The notes under the pieces: model-generated | The model's database searches: none | What the model saw: the letters and a program-made list of their open reading frames with translations, nothing else | Told to the model about the DNA's origin: nothing | Made by a program: the position numbers and the translations under genes | Assembly (NCBI GenBank): GCA_009363875.1 | Contig: CM018695.1 | Coordinates: forward strand, 63,669,433 to 63,733,432 | Direction: 5' to 3' | Length of the DNA: 64,000 nucleotides | Origin: Mikania micrantha | Lineage: Eukaryota; Streptophyta; Magnoliopsida; Asterales; Asteraceae | Shown here: positions 21,645 to 33,696 of the stretch, piece by piece | How the letters are laid out: each line of letters opens with the position of its first letter | Position numbering within the stretch: the stretch's first letter is position 1

Positions 21645-24487
21645 TGTGACATTCCAGGTTAACCCCGTTAACCAAAAACAAACATAAAGGATACAAAATT
21701 GTACAATACCAAACGAGAAGGATTGGATCCAAGTTATAACCGAATTAAACTATAACTAATCATCACATTGATGATGAATTACGAGGGAAGAAACATCGGG
21801 AGACGGATTTTATCCAAGGGGGCGGCCGAGAGTCGAGCAACAAGTCAAACGAGTTCGATTCGTGATCAATTCGGGTAAGTATCAACACCTACACATCCAT
21901 TAGGACATGTTTAAGGAAAACCCTAAAACAATTGAACCTAAGAACAACAAATTATAAGAATTCGAGTTCTAGGGTTCATCGTTCATGAAAGAGTGGGGTT
22001 TTTAATATAATCGAACTTGAAAATCAAATCAAATCATGCTAACAGTTTCTCAATGATGTACATAAGGAAAACCCTATTATAATTTCATCTAATCCTAACG
22101 AATTTTTCGAATTCGGATGTTAGGGTTCATAGCACAAAACGTTTTGGGGGTTTCGATTCAAACGAGATTGAAAATAAAATTAAACTACACAGAGAGTTTC
22201 ATAATTCTCTGTTCACTGAAAACTCTGTCAATTTCACAAAATTACAATGAATTGCATGAATTCGATTGTTAGGGTTCATGTGATAAAACGAATTGGGGTT
22301 TTTGATTATAACGAACATCAAAATCAAATTAAATGGTACAGAACATTTCGAAATCTTTGGTTTAATGAGAACCCTATTGTTGGATCGGGTTGTAATCTAC
22401 AAAACATTTTCTCAAGGTATCTTCTACTAAGTTGATAGATGCGGAAAGTTTTATCAACTTGATTTACAAAACAGATGGCGAAATACACAAGAAGAATTTC
22501 AATTCAAGGTTAAAATATATTGCATTCAACTGTAAAGTATTACACAACTCTTAGCTCAAGCACAAGCACCCACTTGCTAAGATACAGATGAAATTATTTA
22601 TACTAAAACCTACAGTTGTATCCTCGTACGGATACAAGGCTGGAAAAAATACTTGAAACAAACTAATGCTAAAACTAATATACTGTTATGGCTTGACAAG
22701 GCAAGCCATATTAATTACAATTAATACAAATGACTTCATTGACTTTCACAATAAATACCTAAACTACAAAAGGCATTAATCGTATGGTATCTCTGTAAGT
22801 CTGGCACATCCTCATTGTTGTTGATTATCATTGGAATGTCTTCTGTGTTGCTCTTGATGACAGAAAGCAACTCTGATTATTTCTTTAAGTGTCTTGCATC
22901 TTGCCAGAGGAAAGTCTTCAGAAGCTCTTGTATTCTGAAGCTGCTGAGCAATTGAATGATGGGTTTTGATGCATATGTTCGAAACCATGGACATCTTATT
23001 TTATGACTCTGGGTTGATTGATAATCGAATTAAAACCATCTTTGAACTCGTTTGGGACCATAGAACTGAATCCCTATGGTTTCAGGTTCGTAGGTGATCG
23101 AATTGTGGGTCAATTGAATCCATATGGGTTCGATTAAGGATAACAAAGGGGAACCAAAGTGTTGAGGTTTGAAAGGATTAAATCTGGGGTTCTATTGCGA
23201 TACCCTAGCGGGCTGGAGTTTTAGGAAGCATTTGTTAAGTGTGGGAGGTCGTGGGGGTTCAAAACCATGTCCCACCAGGTTTTGCACAAAAATACCATTT
23301 TTGGTATTTTTTCCATAACTCAATTCTTTAACTCCGATTTGACCTGTTCAAATTGCGTTGGAACTAAAATGGAATCCCGAACAAAATGAAATGATAAAAT
23401 TTGTAATTTTGACCAAAAACACGATCGCGTATGTTTACGTGTATCTAAACATAATCGTATATACTTATACGATTTAAACAAACGAACTCAAAACTGTGCA
23501 TACTTGTGTATGTACATTTCAAAAAATCTAACATATGTGTGTGACACGTATACGATTACAAACACGATATGACATTCCAAATAACATGACGTTATTGTAA
23601 TAACACAGATTTACTCTTAGAAGGTTATCTAGGCGATTTCACGAGCATTTGATCATTCAGTTCGCATTCTAAGTTGTGTACACGGCCTCTTTTTACTTTT
23701 ACTGTTTTGGGGGAGAAAACATGTGCAATCAAACATTTTTGGATACATATCACTTGCATGAGTTAGATGTTTACTATAAGTGCGAACATAACACTAGAAG
23801 TCCTTACATATCGAAGCGATTAATTTGTCGTAGTGCAAAGCGTGGTAGTTGAAGATAGATCTATTAGGTTTGACAAACCTCACTTGGTAGATGGTAGATC
23901 TACGCAAGTGTTTAACTGACCAATTCATAAATTAATATTGTTTGTGTTAGACAATAATGGAAAGACAACCATTCATTCAAACAGTCAGCTTCGGTGTCGA
24001 CCGCTTATTTAAATAGTATAAATGACTAGCTACTATGACTATGCAATGTGTGATTATGTGATCTGCAAACATTACTTACAAACAGTTTGTTCAAACATTT
24101 GTGATTATTTATACAAACCTGTGTACACACCAACCTTTGTGTTGACTATACTTGCATGTTTTCTCAGGACGCTAAGGCACAGGCACAAGCAATCACGGAC
24201 TAGGATTAACTGAGTCTCATGCATTATTTGAGTTCAATTATTTTGAATTGATTAATTAAACATTGTAATTCATGTATTTACAACTGTTATGTTTTGTTAT
24301 GAATTTTCAAACGCTTCCGCAACGCTACTTTTGTTTATTACATTTGTTACTTTTGTTTATTGCAATTGTGACCGAATTTATGTTTGAAAAGCATATAGAG
24401 GTCGTTTGCTAGGTCTAATGACTGAGATCCTAGTTTGTCACGCCCTAAACGGTATGATTCCGTTAGTGGGAAATTGAGGGTGTGACA
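21645..24487 (+). repeat. gypsy LTR copy C (solo), with insertions
   Basis: It starts TGTGACATTCCAGG and ends GGGAAATTGAGGGTGTGACA, with no gag or pol inside, so it is a solo LTR. An inverted copia LTR occupies about 22381-22965. The block 23851-24207 is what copy B has lost or replaced. Flanks are CCAAC on the left and CCGAT on the right (TCGAC in duplicate copy B), compatible with a mutated 5-bp target duplication. Confidence 0.62.
22381..22965 (-). mobile_element. copia LTR inserted in gypsy LTR copy C
   Basis: On the plus strand it starts TGTTGGATCGGG and ends CTGCTGAGCA. The reverse complement matches the plus-strand copia LTR at 655-2658, including GTATCCGTACGAGGATAC versus GTATCTCTACGAAGATAC and the terminal CCCGATCCAACA. 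Length is about 585 bp with TG...CA termini. It appears to be a solo LTR. Confidence 0.55.
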
Positions 24488-25683
24488 CCGATATCAAATG
24501 TGTATTATCCATCCTGTGCTTCAACAAAATTCACACAATCCTCTTGTATCAACAAAAAGACTCCATCACCTTACCCTCGTCACTTTCACCGAATCAAACA
24601 CCATCATCGCTAGTTCTGATTTTGTCAGAACAGTCATTAAACACATGACAATCACTAATTTCACTGGGATTTTCGGGGGTCTTTGATCACAAACCCACTT
24701 CCCCATTCAGCATCAACACATCCAAAAGCAACACCTTCAAAGCGCATAAGTTTTTCCTCTTTTACGGAATCACAAACATACCATTCTTTCTCGATCTTTT
24801 CTTAAACCCTTAATGATACCGTTGAGTTCAGAGTGGTTTCCGGTGGTGGTTAGGCGTTGCCATGGGTGGTGGCAATGTTGTGGTAGACGCGCTCTTCCGT
24901 TGGATCTTGGAGGAGGAGGCGGTTGAGGCCAGTTGTTTGTTGTGGTAGGGAAGGGTTTGGATGGTAATGGTGATGGCAATGGTTAAAAAGGATGTCACAG
25001 GCGGGGTGGTCTCCGGCGGTGTTGGTTAGGCACTGCTGTTGGTGTTGGCAGTGTCGTGGCGCCGTGGGAGACGTGAAAGAGAATCCAGGCTTGGTTGCGC
25101 TGTCTGCGGGAGTAAGTGGTGGTGCGTCTTCGTCAAGTGTCTGGAACTAAATTAGAGAGTGGCCAAAACTCCCAAATTCGAGAGTTTACTATTCATAAGG
25201 CCACCATTTGTATGGAACTAAATTAAAAGGTGGCCAAAACTCATAAATTCGAGAGTTTACTTACTATTCATAAGGTCATCATTTTTTAATATATAGGTAA
25301 TTAATTACATAGATGATACATGTGATAAGCTTAAAAATGCACAAATGAATTATAACATCAAGAAATTACATAAGTGCTCTCAATTGTTTAAAAAAATATA
25401 TAAGTTATGGTCCTTGAAATGAATATAAACTAACAAAAGGGAAGAGATTCAAATCCTAGCAATAACAAGCTTTCTAAATTCTTTTTTGCATTGTGATTTT
25501 CTAAACTATTTTTACTAAATAATAATAATAGTAAATAAATAATAATAACAATAATGAACAATGTTGTTTTCCGTTTTATTTGTCAGCCTTATGTTCATAT
25601 TTTTTAACGCTTGCCTTTTTATTATCTTCATATGATTTTTAGCATCACCTTCTTGCATTACGTTTGGTTCGATTTATTGTTTA
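24488..25683. repeat. duplicated flank, copy 2
   Basis: Partner of 13657-14758. On the minus strand, around 24520-24980, a broken frame gives hydrophilic pieces (GLRKDRERMVC, KLMRFEGVAFGCVDAEW, and a proline-rich part near 24900). No family is recognised. The match to copy 1 ends at CGATTTATTGTTT; beyond it the two copies differ. Confidence 0.7.
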
Positions 25684-26126
25684 AGGGTGGATTGACAGTC
25701 ATTTCGACCAATGTTTGTGTCTATATTTTAATATTCGTAATATTGCTACCGTAGTCGTGACAGAATACTCATATTGACAAAGCGGCATAGCTCAAGCCTT
25801 TTTTTGTGTCATTGTGTAAGGTGCATTTTTTGTCATTTTTATCTTTTAGTATTATAAAACGATTATGAATAAACAATAGTACACTTCTAATATATTATAA
25901 TTATTACTTTTTGTCTGTTTTATTTTTTGACCCCATGTTTTTGTTTCTTGATGCTATGTGTTATGACTAGGCACAATTCTTTCTTTTGGGTATGACGATC
26001 ACATTTACGTTTAGTACACTTTAAGGTTATATGTCTGAGTAACAATCATGTGACATATTTTTACATAATCGTTTTTATATGCGAGATCATATATTCGTTC
26101 TGATTTTCGCAATCATAGCAAAATCC

Positions 26127-26154
26127 CCCCACAACACGTGGGGAAACCCACTAG
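26127..26154 (+). mobile_element. possible Helitron 3' terminus
   Basis: CCCCAC-AACAC-GTGGGG forms a short GC-rich hairpin. Seven bases later comes CTAG followed by T, which is the architecture of a Helitron 3' end (hairpin, then CTRR, inserted before T). I could not find a matching 5' TC terminus, so the extent of the element is unknown. The surrounding 25684-26126 shows nothing else. Confidence 0.4.
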
Positions 26155-26995
26155 TTTATGACTAAATACAAAAATAATAATAAATTAAATTACTGGGAAT
26201 CAATACCTAATTAACTCACCTAATTAAATTTTTCCTTTTATTTTCAGACAAAATATTCATACCATCCGTCAGAAGCATAAGCCTTTAACACCATTATTAA
26301 TGAATCATCCATTCATCCCCACCATCACAATTCACAAATATATGTTTGGCGACATCATCACCATCCAACATCACCGTTACATCCATCACCTACACCCATA
26401 CATTCACACATCTCTAACCGACCTCAATTTTTCATCTCCTCTCTCTATAATTCACAGCGCCCATAGATATTTGATGATAGATGATCAAAATTTAAAAAAA
26501 TGATTTTTTAATATAAATTATGATTGAAATTAGATATAAGTTATACTTTAATTAATGATATAGTAATATAATTTTTTTAAACATTTAGTTTTTGATTCCA
26601 TACACAAAAAAACTATTTCTAAACATATCATTTTTTTAAAAACATATGTTACTATCCTTGTATTACACGAGTTAAATAAATATCGGTTTTAAATTACTTT
26701 TATTTTTACAAATTCATTTCCACAAAACTTTTATTTTTTTTAAAATAAAAAAATCGGTTTAAAAAAGGTGAACTTACAAAAAACTTGTTTTCTAATCATA
26801 TTTTATAGTAATTTAGTTTTACAAAAATTGTGCTTTTTATATTAAGATTTTTATAATATATTATGAACTATTATTTTATGAGAAAAAATATTTATAATAT
26901 AATAAGTATTTAATATGAATGCAGTTAATAAGAGAGATAAACCGGATACCTATTGTGGATATGCTCTAAAAATGTGACATGTATATTACTATTAA
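26155..26995. other. AT-rich intergenic sequence
   Basis: Short T/A runs and a CATC-rich stretch (about 26280-26460). No credible gene seen. Confidence 0.4.
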
Positions 26996-27385
26996 TATAT
27001 ATATATATATGATTGAGCTCAAATAAGAACCCACCTTGATTGAGGTAATCCATTAACCCTAGCAAAATTCGCCTAAATCCTTGAATTTTTTTTCATGGCC
27101 TTTATTATACATAAATAAGAGAGGTTTTTTTTTGTGTTTTTGCTAATTCATCACCGTTTAGGATCTTACGTCAATGTAATTAGCGCAAAAATAAATATAA
27201 CTTGCAGTGTAACGCAAACTTACACTTGGTTTAATTTATAAACGTTTGTAAATTAACAAAAAAACATAAAAAAGATGCCTCCCTATTATAAAAAAGGCAA
27301 CGAAATTTTTTTTAAATATTTGAGCGAATTTTGTCAGGATTAATGTGTTACCTTAATTAAGGTGGGTTAACAACCGATCTTTAAC
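26996..27385. mobile_element. foldback MITE downstream of receptor kinase gene
   Basis: The left arm reads CTCAAATAAGAACCCACC, then GGTAATCCATTAACCCTAGC. The right arm is its imperfect reverse complement, ending ATTAAGGTGGGTTAAC. Both have the CAAAATTCGC / GCGAATTTTG pair and a TA-rich left border. The terminal sequence resembles the foldback element at 30599-30994. No coding capacity. Confidence 0.55.
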
Positions 27386-27906
27386 CATTTCTTATTGCGG
27401 TAACCGAATAACTGCATTTTAGTTTTATAACCAGATAATTGAATCCTAGACCAACTCTATAAGAGGCACAAGCCTCGGAAAAATAAGCTTTATAGTTGAC
27501 CATACAAATTAAAAAAAAAAAAAAAAAAACTTATGTCATATATTTAATTAAGATACCAAAAACTTGGAAGCCCAAAACACTGCGTAAAAATTTAGATAGT
27601 AAAGGTGGTTCTCAATGTACACATATTTTAAGCCCATTTTGTAAAACAAGATGGTAGCTAGACAAGATTTTTTTTTATTTTTGTATATTTTAATAGACAT
27701 GTGTCTTCTTTTAAAAACACTATTTTATTTGAGTAATTTTTTAGTTAATTTCATGACCTTTTTGAAAAAAATTTGGCGTTGCATAGAAATAAGTCATAAC
27801 CTGGCCAATATATACATATTGTTCAAATATCGAAAAGAGTGCTTGCAAACACAACCCATTCATGATGTTTTTGTGTTCAAGAAAATAATTATGAGAAATT
27901 ATGAAA
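27386..27906. other. 3' intergenic region of receptor kinase gene
   Basis: AT-rich, with a 19-bp A run at 27511-27529. It presumably contains the 3' UTR of the kinase gene next to 27907; no clear AATAAA signal was identified on the minus strand. Confidence 0.4.
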
Positions 27907-30900
27907 TTACCGAGCTTGGAGGATGGTGATGGTCTCATTGTCGACTGAGCCAACATCACCACAAGTAGATGCTAATCCTAATTCCCTTCTATGATTCAAT
28001 TGTCTAAAGATGAATGCTGGCTGGTTAGGAGAAGGAAGCATTGTTTCTTGATTGCTCAACATAAACGCTACGTTAGTCATTGTAGGCCGATCGCTAGCCA
28101 ATTCTTGAACACATAAGATCGCGACATGGATGCATAAAAGAGCTTCGCGGGCATCGAATGAATCTCCTAAAGATGAGTCAACTATCGTCAACACTTTATC
28201 TTGTTTCCACAAGTCCCAAACCTAAAAAACGATGTGTATAATGATTGAGTTTGTTTGATAGGATAAATAATCAACAAACAAAAGATATATGATGATATTG
28301 TGTTACTTACATGCCCAATTAAATTAATTACTGAATCCCTTTGATAGTAGCTATTGTTTTTCCTACCACTGATTATCTCCAGAACTAGAATTCCGAAGCT
28401 AAAAACATCAGATTTTACTGAAAAAAGGCCTTCCATTGCATACTCTGGAGACATGTAGCCACTACAATCATATTATGTCATTGTTAGGATAAATGAAACA
28501 CATCAAAACTAAGTTGTGTTATTGAGTTAAGAATGATACGTACTATGTCCCGACAACCCTATGAGTTTTAGCTTCGTCTTCACCACCTCTAAAGATTTTT
28601 GCCAGTCCAAAATCAGAAATTTTAGGGTTCAAATCTGAGTCTAGTAAAACATTGCTCGCTTTTAGATCCCTATGGATGATCCTTAGCCTAGAATCATGAT
28701 GAAGATACAGGAGTCCACGAACAATTCCTTGAATGATCTGAAATCTTTTCTTCCAATCTAAAAGAGAAGCCTTTTCTTGATCTAGGATTGACACCATTCC
28801 ATTGAATATATTCAAAGAATTTATAGAATATAAAAAAGATAAAAGTAAAGTTGGATTTTGAGAATTTAATTGTAGGTTAAAAAAACAAACCGAAGATGAA
28901 AGAATCCAAGCCTTTGTTTGGCAAGTATTCATAGACCAACATCTTTTCTTCCTTATGAAAACAATATCCCAAAAGCCGAACAAGGTTTCTGTGTTGAAGT
29001 TTTGCTATCAACATTACTTCATTCTTGAATTCTTGCATCCCTTGACCTGAACTTTGTGATAATCTTTTAACAGCAATTTCTTGCTCATTTAGCAGCTTAC
29101 CCTAATTAAGTAGTAAATCATTAGTTCTTTATTAATTAATTAAAAACCATAATATTAGACCACAAAGTCGTCATCATTAATATAATCAACATTGACACTA
29201 GCTATTCAAGATCCGCTTAACCAATTTTGAGGCCTCAATTAAACTAAAAATTTGGTTTTTTTTTCCCTAAGCAGTGTTATAAACACTCCTTTTTTATCGT
29301 GCTTGATTATCTACTTGTGTTAATGTGAAACACAATCCATCAAAGCCCATTAGATGGATCAGTTCAAACTAACGTCTTATAACTAAAATTCATTACATAT
29401 GAAAACTTTTAAACAAATGAAAGACCCTAGAATTTTGAAGACTCTAAGCCCTTGCTTGAGTTACTTGGTCTATTGGGACTACCATGTAGCTACCTTATAA
29501 ACTGAGCCGAACCCGCCTTCTCCGAGCTTGTTTGAAGGAGAAAAATTATCAGTTGCTGCAGCTATTGTGCTCAAATCAAACACATCTAAATCAACATTTT
29601 TACCAATATCCTTTTCCATGAAAGACCCTTCCAAGGATTTCATACTATTCTTGAAACTGAATCCACCTTCATCTTTATTCCGTTTGACTGTATCAAACAA
29701 CCAAGCACAGTAATGAAAACTAGCTTATTAATGCCTTTCGGTTCTTTCTTATTTTAAACAACTTTTTACATCAACTTGCTTTCGACAGGGCTTGAGCTCT
29801 AACGACTTTGTCATTTAGATCTAATTCTAGCTATGAGCATGAGTCCAAACCCTAAACCATAAAATTGATTAACCATCCTGAACCATAAACCGGACTAGAG
29901 GTGCGCAAATCAGGTTTTTTTTTGAACCGGTTCCGGTTCCAATCGGTTCCAGTTCCGGTCAACAAAGTCAATACCCGGTTCCGGTTTCAGTTCCGGGTTT
30001 CGACCGGTTCGGGTTTTGGCCGGGTACAGGTGGAACCAGTTCCAGTTTTCCCGGTTCCGGTTCCGGTTCCGTTTTAATTTTTCTAAAAAACCGGACCCGT
30101 TTGTACCCATCGGTTCGGGTATGACCGGTTCCGGTTCGGGTTGCCGGTTCCGGTTCGGGTTGCCGGTTCCTTTTTTGCCCACCTCTAAACCGGATTAAAC
30201 ATCCAAACCAAAAAACCTCTTAGTTTGGTTTGATCCCAATGTACTCGAACTTTAAAGAAACTGCATGTTGGAATCATATTTCCGGAGTAGAATGCATGCT
30301 TTCAACTCAATTCTTATTTACAACAGAAAATAGCATTCAAGAGCTTTGAATTATGTTGTATTTTAGTCGTTTAAAGTTCAAATAATTATTATTTTTTTTT
30401 CCCAATTTCACACTTAATATTTCTAAGTAATCAAAACCAATTAATTACAATAATGATATAATAATATAATATTTTTGTTTTTTTTTTCTTAAGATCAATG
30501 TTATTTTTTTTATATTTTTTAGGAGTTTTACTAAACTTTTTTCTAAAAAAAGGTTACGTATAAAACTAAACTGAAGCTACAATACAAATATATATATATA
30601 TAGGATTGGGATCAAATAATAACCCACTCTTAAAGCAATAACCCAGATAACTTTGGCAAGATGAAGCCGAATCTTGAAATTTTTTTTAACATCATTGTAA
30701 CACAATTAGAACACTATGTTCTTTTATGAGTTTGCGAAAATTCATCACCGTTTGAAAGTTTACATCGTTGTAAGTTTTGAGCCTAAAACAGTTACAGTGT
30801 TGTAAATCAAAAACTTACAACGATGATATCTCTTAAACGGTGATGAATTTTCACAAACTCATAAAAGAACATAGTGTTCTAATTGTGTTACAATGATGCT

Positions 30901-33696
30901 CAACAAAAAAATTCAAGATTCGGCTTCATCTTGCCAAAGTTATCTGGGTTATTGCTTTAAGAGTGAGTTATTATTTGAACACTTCACTATATTAATAATT
31001 GTATATATATAAGGTGTGGTTCCTTTGTTAACTCATGTTTATTGCGTTAAACGAATAACTACATCTTATTACTTTGGGGCCACATTAAATTAAATCTAAA
31101 GGCATAGGTTTTTCTTATTTTTTTATTAATGTAAGTGGACCCTACATTAATTACATTAATAAAAAAAGAAGGAAAAATTTACACCTTTAGATTTACTTTA
31201 ATGTGAGTCCAAAACAATAAGATGTAGTTATTCGGTTAACGTAATAAGAAAGAGTTAATTTTTTATCATCTCACTATATATATATAAACAATAATCAAAA
31301 TTAAAAGTCTTAAAGAGAAGAAAATTATAACAAAAATGAAATAAAAACTTAAACAAGTTAAATTTACTCAACACATGTAATAGAAGAGAGAGAAAATTAA
31401 CGATTTAACAAATTGGGTTTATTCAATCTATGCAACAATTGGGTTTACTTAATTAATCCCTTGAAAAACATTATTTAATAGGGTTTTAGTCTTATTAATT
31501 AATAATAATTTAATGAACTTTGCGACCAATGTTTTCGGAAACGACTCGGACGGACAGGAAACCGGTCACAGAACCTGTCCGGCTTGACTAGTTGAACCAT
31601 TATTCAAGTGAACTATCAGACGAAGTGAACTAAGTGGTTGGGCTAGTGAACCGCACTAGTTGAACTAGATTTCAATTTTTTATTTTAAATTACATATATA
31701 AATTTTATAATATTTATCCGGTCAACCGTATTATAAATCTAGTCACACCGAGCCGATCAGTGTACCAGTAAAGTGACCGGTTCGATGTTCACTCTCGTCT
31801 TAAAAACATTGTTAGCAACATACCTTTTTTCTTTCTTAAGTAACAACAAAGGAAGGTACACAAGAGAAACCCTGTTGCAAGTATTGGCATCCCGATAACC
31901 ATAAATTGGTATTTATGTGATCTCTTGCGCATCCGTGATAAGTATTGGGCTGAAACACAATAACAGCACCAACTAATGATTAAATAAGTATTTTTTACAG
32001 TATATATTGTCATATATTAAGATACAATTATGTATCCTTAATGACAACTCTTCAAGTAAAAAGAATCACCCTAGTCTTTTAAGTGATATATGAAGTTGTT
32101 GCACTTGGTCATAAATGCATCCATGACAATTAATTATAAAGAATATACAACATATGATTTGAACTCATGACGTTAAAGTTATCATTTGAACAACCCAACT
32201 TACCAAACAATAGCCCTAATGTCAAAATTTATATGACCCCTAAATGTGCCAGTAATAATCTATATGATCTATATGACTTTTTCTTTATGAAACTCGAATT
32301 AAGATTATTATATTTTTCAAAGAATAAGGACATTAAAATTAAAAAGCTATAATATAATTTAACAGCTATCAAATTAAGATAATATAATTAGATATAGGGC
32401 ACCTAATTCAGCTGCGTCAACCCGGACATAAAGCGATTGACCTCCTTCTGTATACGTTCTACTATCGATCATGTTCCCATGCCACGTAATGCAACCTCCA
32501 CCGGTTACTCCTTGACTAATATCAGCACTTGCATACCCCAAGCACGTGCAATTTCTCAAGCACAACTCCTTACACGCTTCTAATCCCAAACTCATGTTCA
32601 CACGTGCCGTCGATGTGTCAGGAACCTTAACTCGGTTCAACTCAACAAACCCATCTCCGGACTCACACAATTGTGTCCCCACCTTGATCTTACACCCTCT
32701 CGAACCATCTCTTAGGTACCAGTCCTGTTGTGACTGTGCCTCGTAGCCAGGATAACAAACACACTCAAAAGCGCCTAATGTGTTATACGGATCACAAAGG
32801 CCAAAAGGACCACAATGGTTATAGCCATCACACTGGTCTTTTGGAGCCGACCAGAACTCGACCCACTTTCGGTCCACTTCGTGCCAACTTTGCCTGTCTA
32901 TGGTTCTAGACTCGGTAACCACCATTCTAGTAAAAATAGACGTATTGCGCAAGAAGTAAATTAACACCACCTCGTCGTCGTTGTTTATGTAAGTAACGTT
33001 AAAAAGATAATTTGCGCTCATCTCAGGTATCCCGCTCCATCCCTGACCCGTCCATGACCCGGTTCTCCAAATTTTTGTGACACCTTGATACAAGAACAAC
33101 TGAGGTGATCCAACAAGCTCCATTTTATGTGAATAATCCCCAACACCGGGGTTCACACTAGACTTCCAAGATGTAAACACCCGGTTCAAACCCGTTTTCC
33201 TATCTATCCCGATCGTCATGCCGGGTAGAACCGTATTTGACGGGTAATCAAAGCTTTGCCATGAGTAAACATCTTTGTTTTGGCCTTGAAACAACACCAA
33301 ATTCCCCGAATCTAACAATTGAGCCGTTGAAACATTGTTCACCTGCACTCCGGAAACGTTGGTAGACCAAAACATGAAACCTTGATCTTGTTCGTGTAGG
33401 ACGAGGTTCCCGGTTTCATCAACGGATAGGATCCCGGATGAGTTGGTGATCGGATGGTCTCTATTGGCTACCCAAACTACCGTTGGTTCCGAAACTTTGT
33501 TGTACCAGATACCCACGTACCTGTTGCTCGAGTTTTTTGTGCTAAAAAATCCAAGAGCAAAAGTTTCACCGTTAGAGACCAAAACATCCCCATCTTTAAC
33601 AGGTCGGGTTAGGGTGATGGTGTCGATAGAAGTGCAAAACCAGACAATATTCAGAAAGATTAACATCGATGCTAGAATGCATGTTTCCTTGCACAT
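27907..33696 (-). CDS. G-type lectin S-receptor-like Ser/Thr kinase (SD1/RKS1-like), 7 exons
   Basis: Plasma-membrane receptor kinase. My exons (minus): 33696-32403, 31949-31824, 29687-29494, 29101-28891, 28781-28544, 28461-28311, 28221-27907. All introns are GT-AG and phases fit, giving 842 aa. Domains: signal peptide ~1-23; B-lectin ~29-145; S-locus glycoprotein ~200-310 with an EGF-like cysteine cluster at 289-314; PAN ~349-428; one membrane helix 447-469; kinase ~525-800. Catalytic features are intact: GEGGFG 529-534, Lys550, HRDLKASN 645-652, DFG 665-667, then a GTYGYMSPEYAMEG segment. About eight N-glycosylation sites lie outside the membrane. The exon pattern is the one typical of SD-1 receptor kinases, which act in defence and cell-surface signalling; the ligand is unknown. 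Intron 2 is swollen by four MITEs. No lesion seen. Confidence 0.9.
29896..30187. mobile_element. hAT-type MITE in kinase intron 2
   Basis: The termini TAGAGGTGCGCAAA and TTTGCCCACCTCTA are inverted repeats. An 8-bp target duplication flanks it (AACCGGAC at 29888-29895, AACCGGAT at 30188-30195). The interior is a minisatellite of GGTTCCGGTTC units. Size 292 bp, non-coding. Confidence 0.75.
30599..30994. mobile_element. long foldback MITE in kinase intron 2
   Basis: A near-palindrome: the left arm begins TCAAATAATAACCCACTC at 30612. The right arm, ending at 30978, is its reverse complement over about 170 bp, including AGATGAAGCCGAATCTTGAA and TTCATCACCGTTT. TA-rich sequence flanks both sides. 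In RNA the whole element would form one long hairpin. Confidence 0.75.
31006..31286. mobile_element. second foldback MITE in kinase intron 2
   Basis: The left arm includes CGAATAACTACATCTTATT and TTAAATCTAAAGG. The right arm is the imperfect reverse complement (AATAAGATGTAGTTATTCGG). TATATATATA tracts stand at both ends, one shared with the neighbouring foldback element. Confidence 0.7.
31527..31811. mobile_element. hAT-type MITE 12 nt inside kinase intron 2
   Basis: It begins CAATGTTTTCGG and ends TTAAAAACATTG, with imperfect inverted termini of the CARYGTTTT type shared with 34748-34984. Flanking octamers are TTTGCGAC and TTAGCAAC (6 of 8 identical). The right end lies 12 nt from the exon-2 splice donor at 31823. 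Confidence 0.55.
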
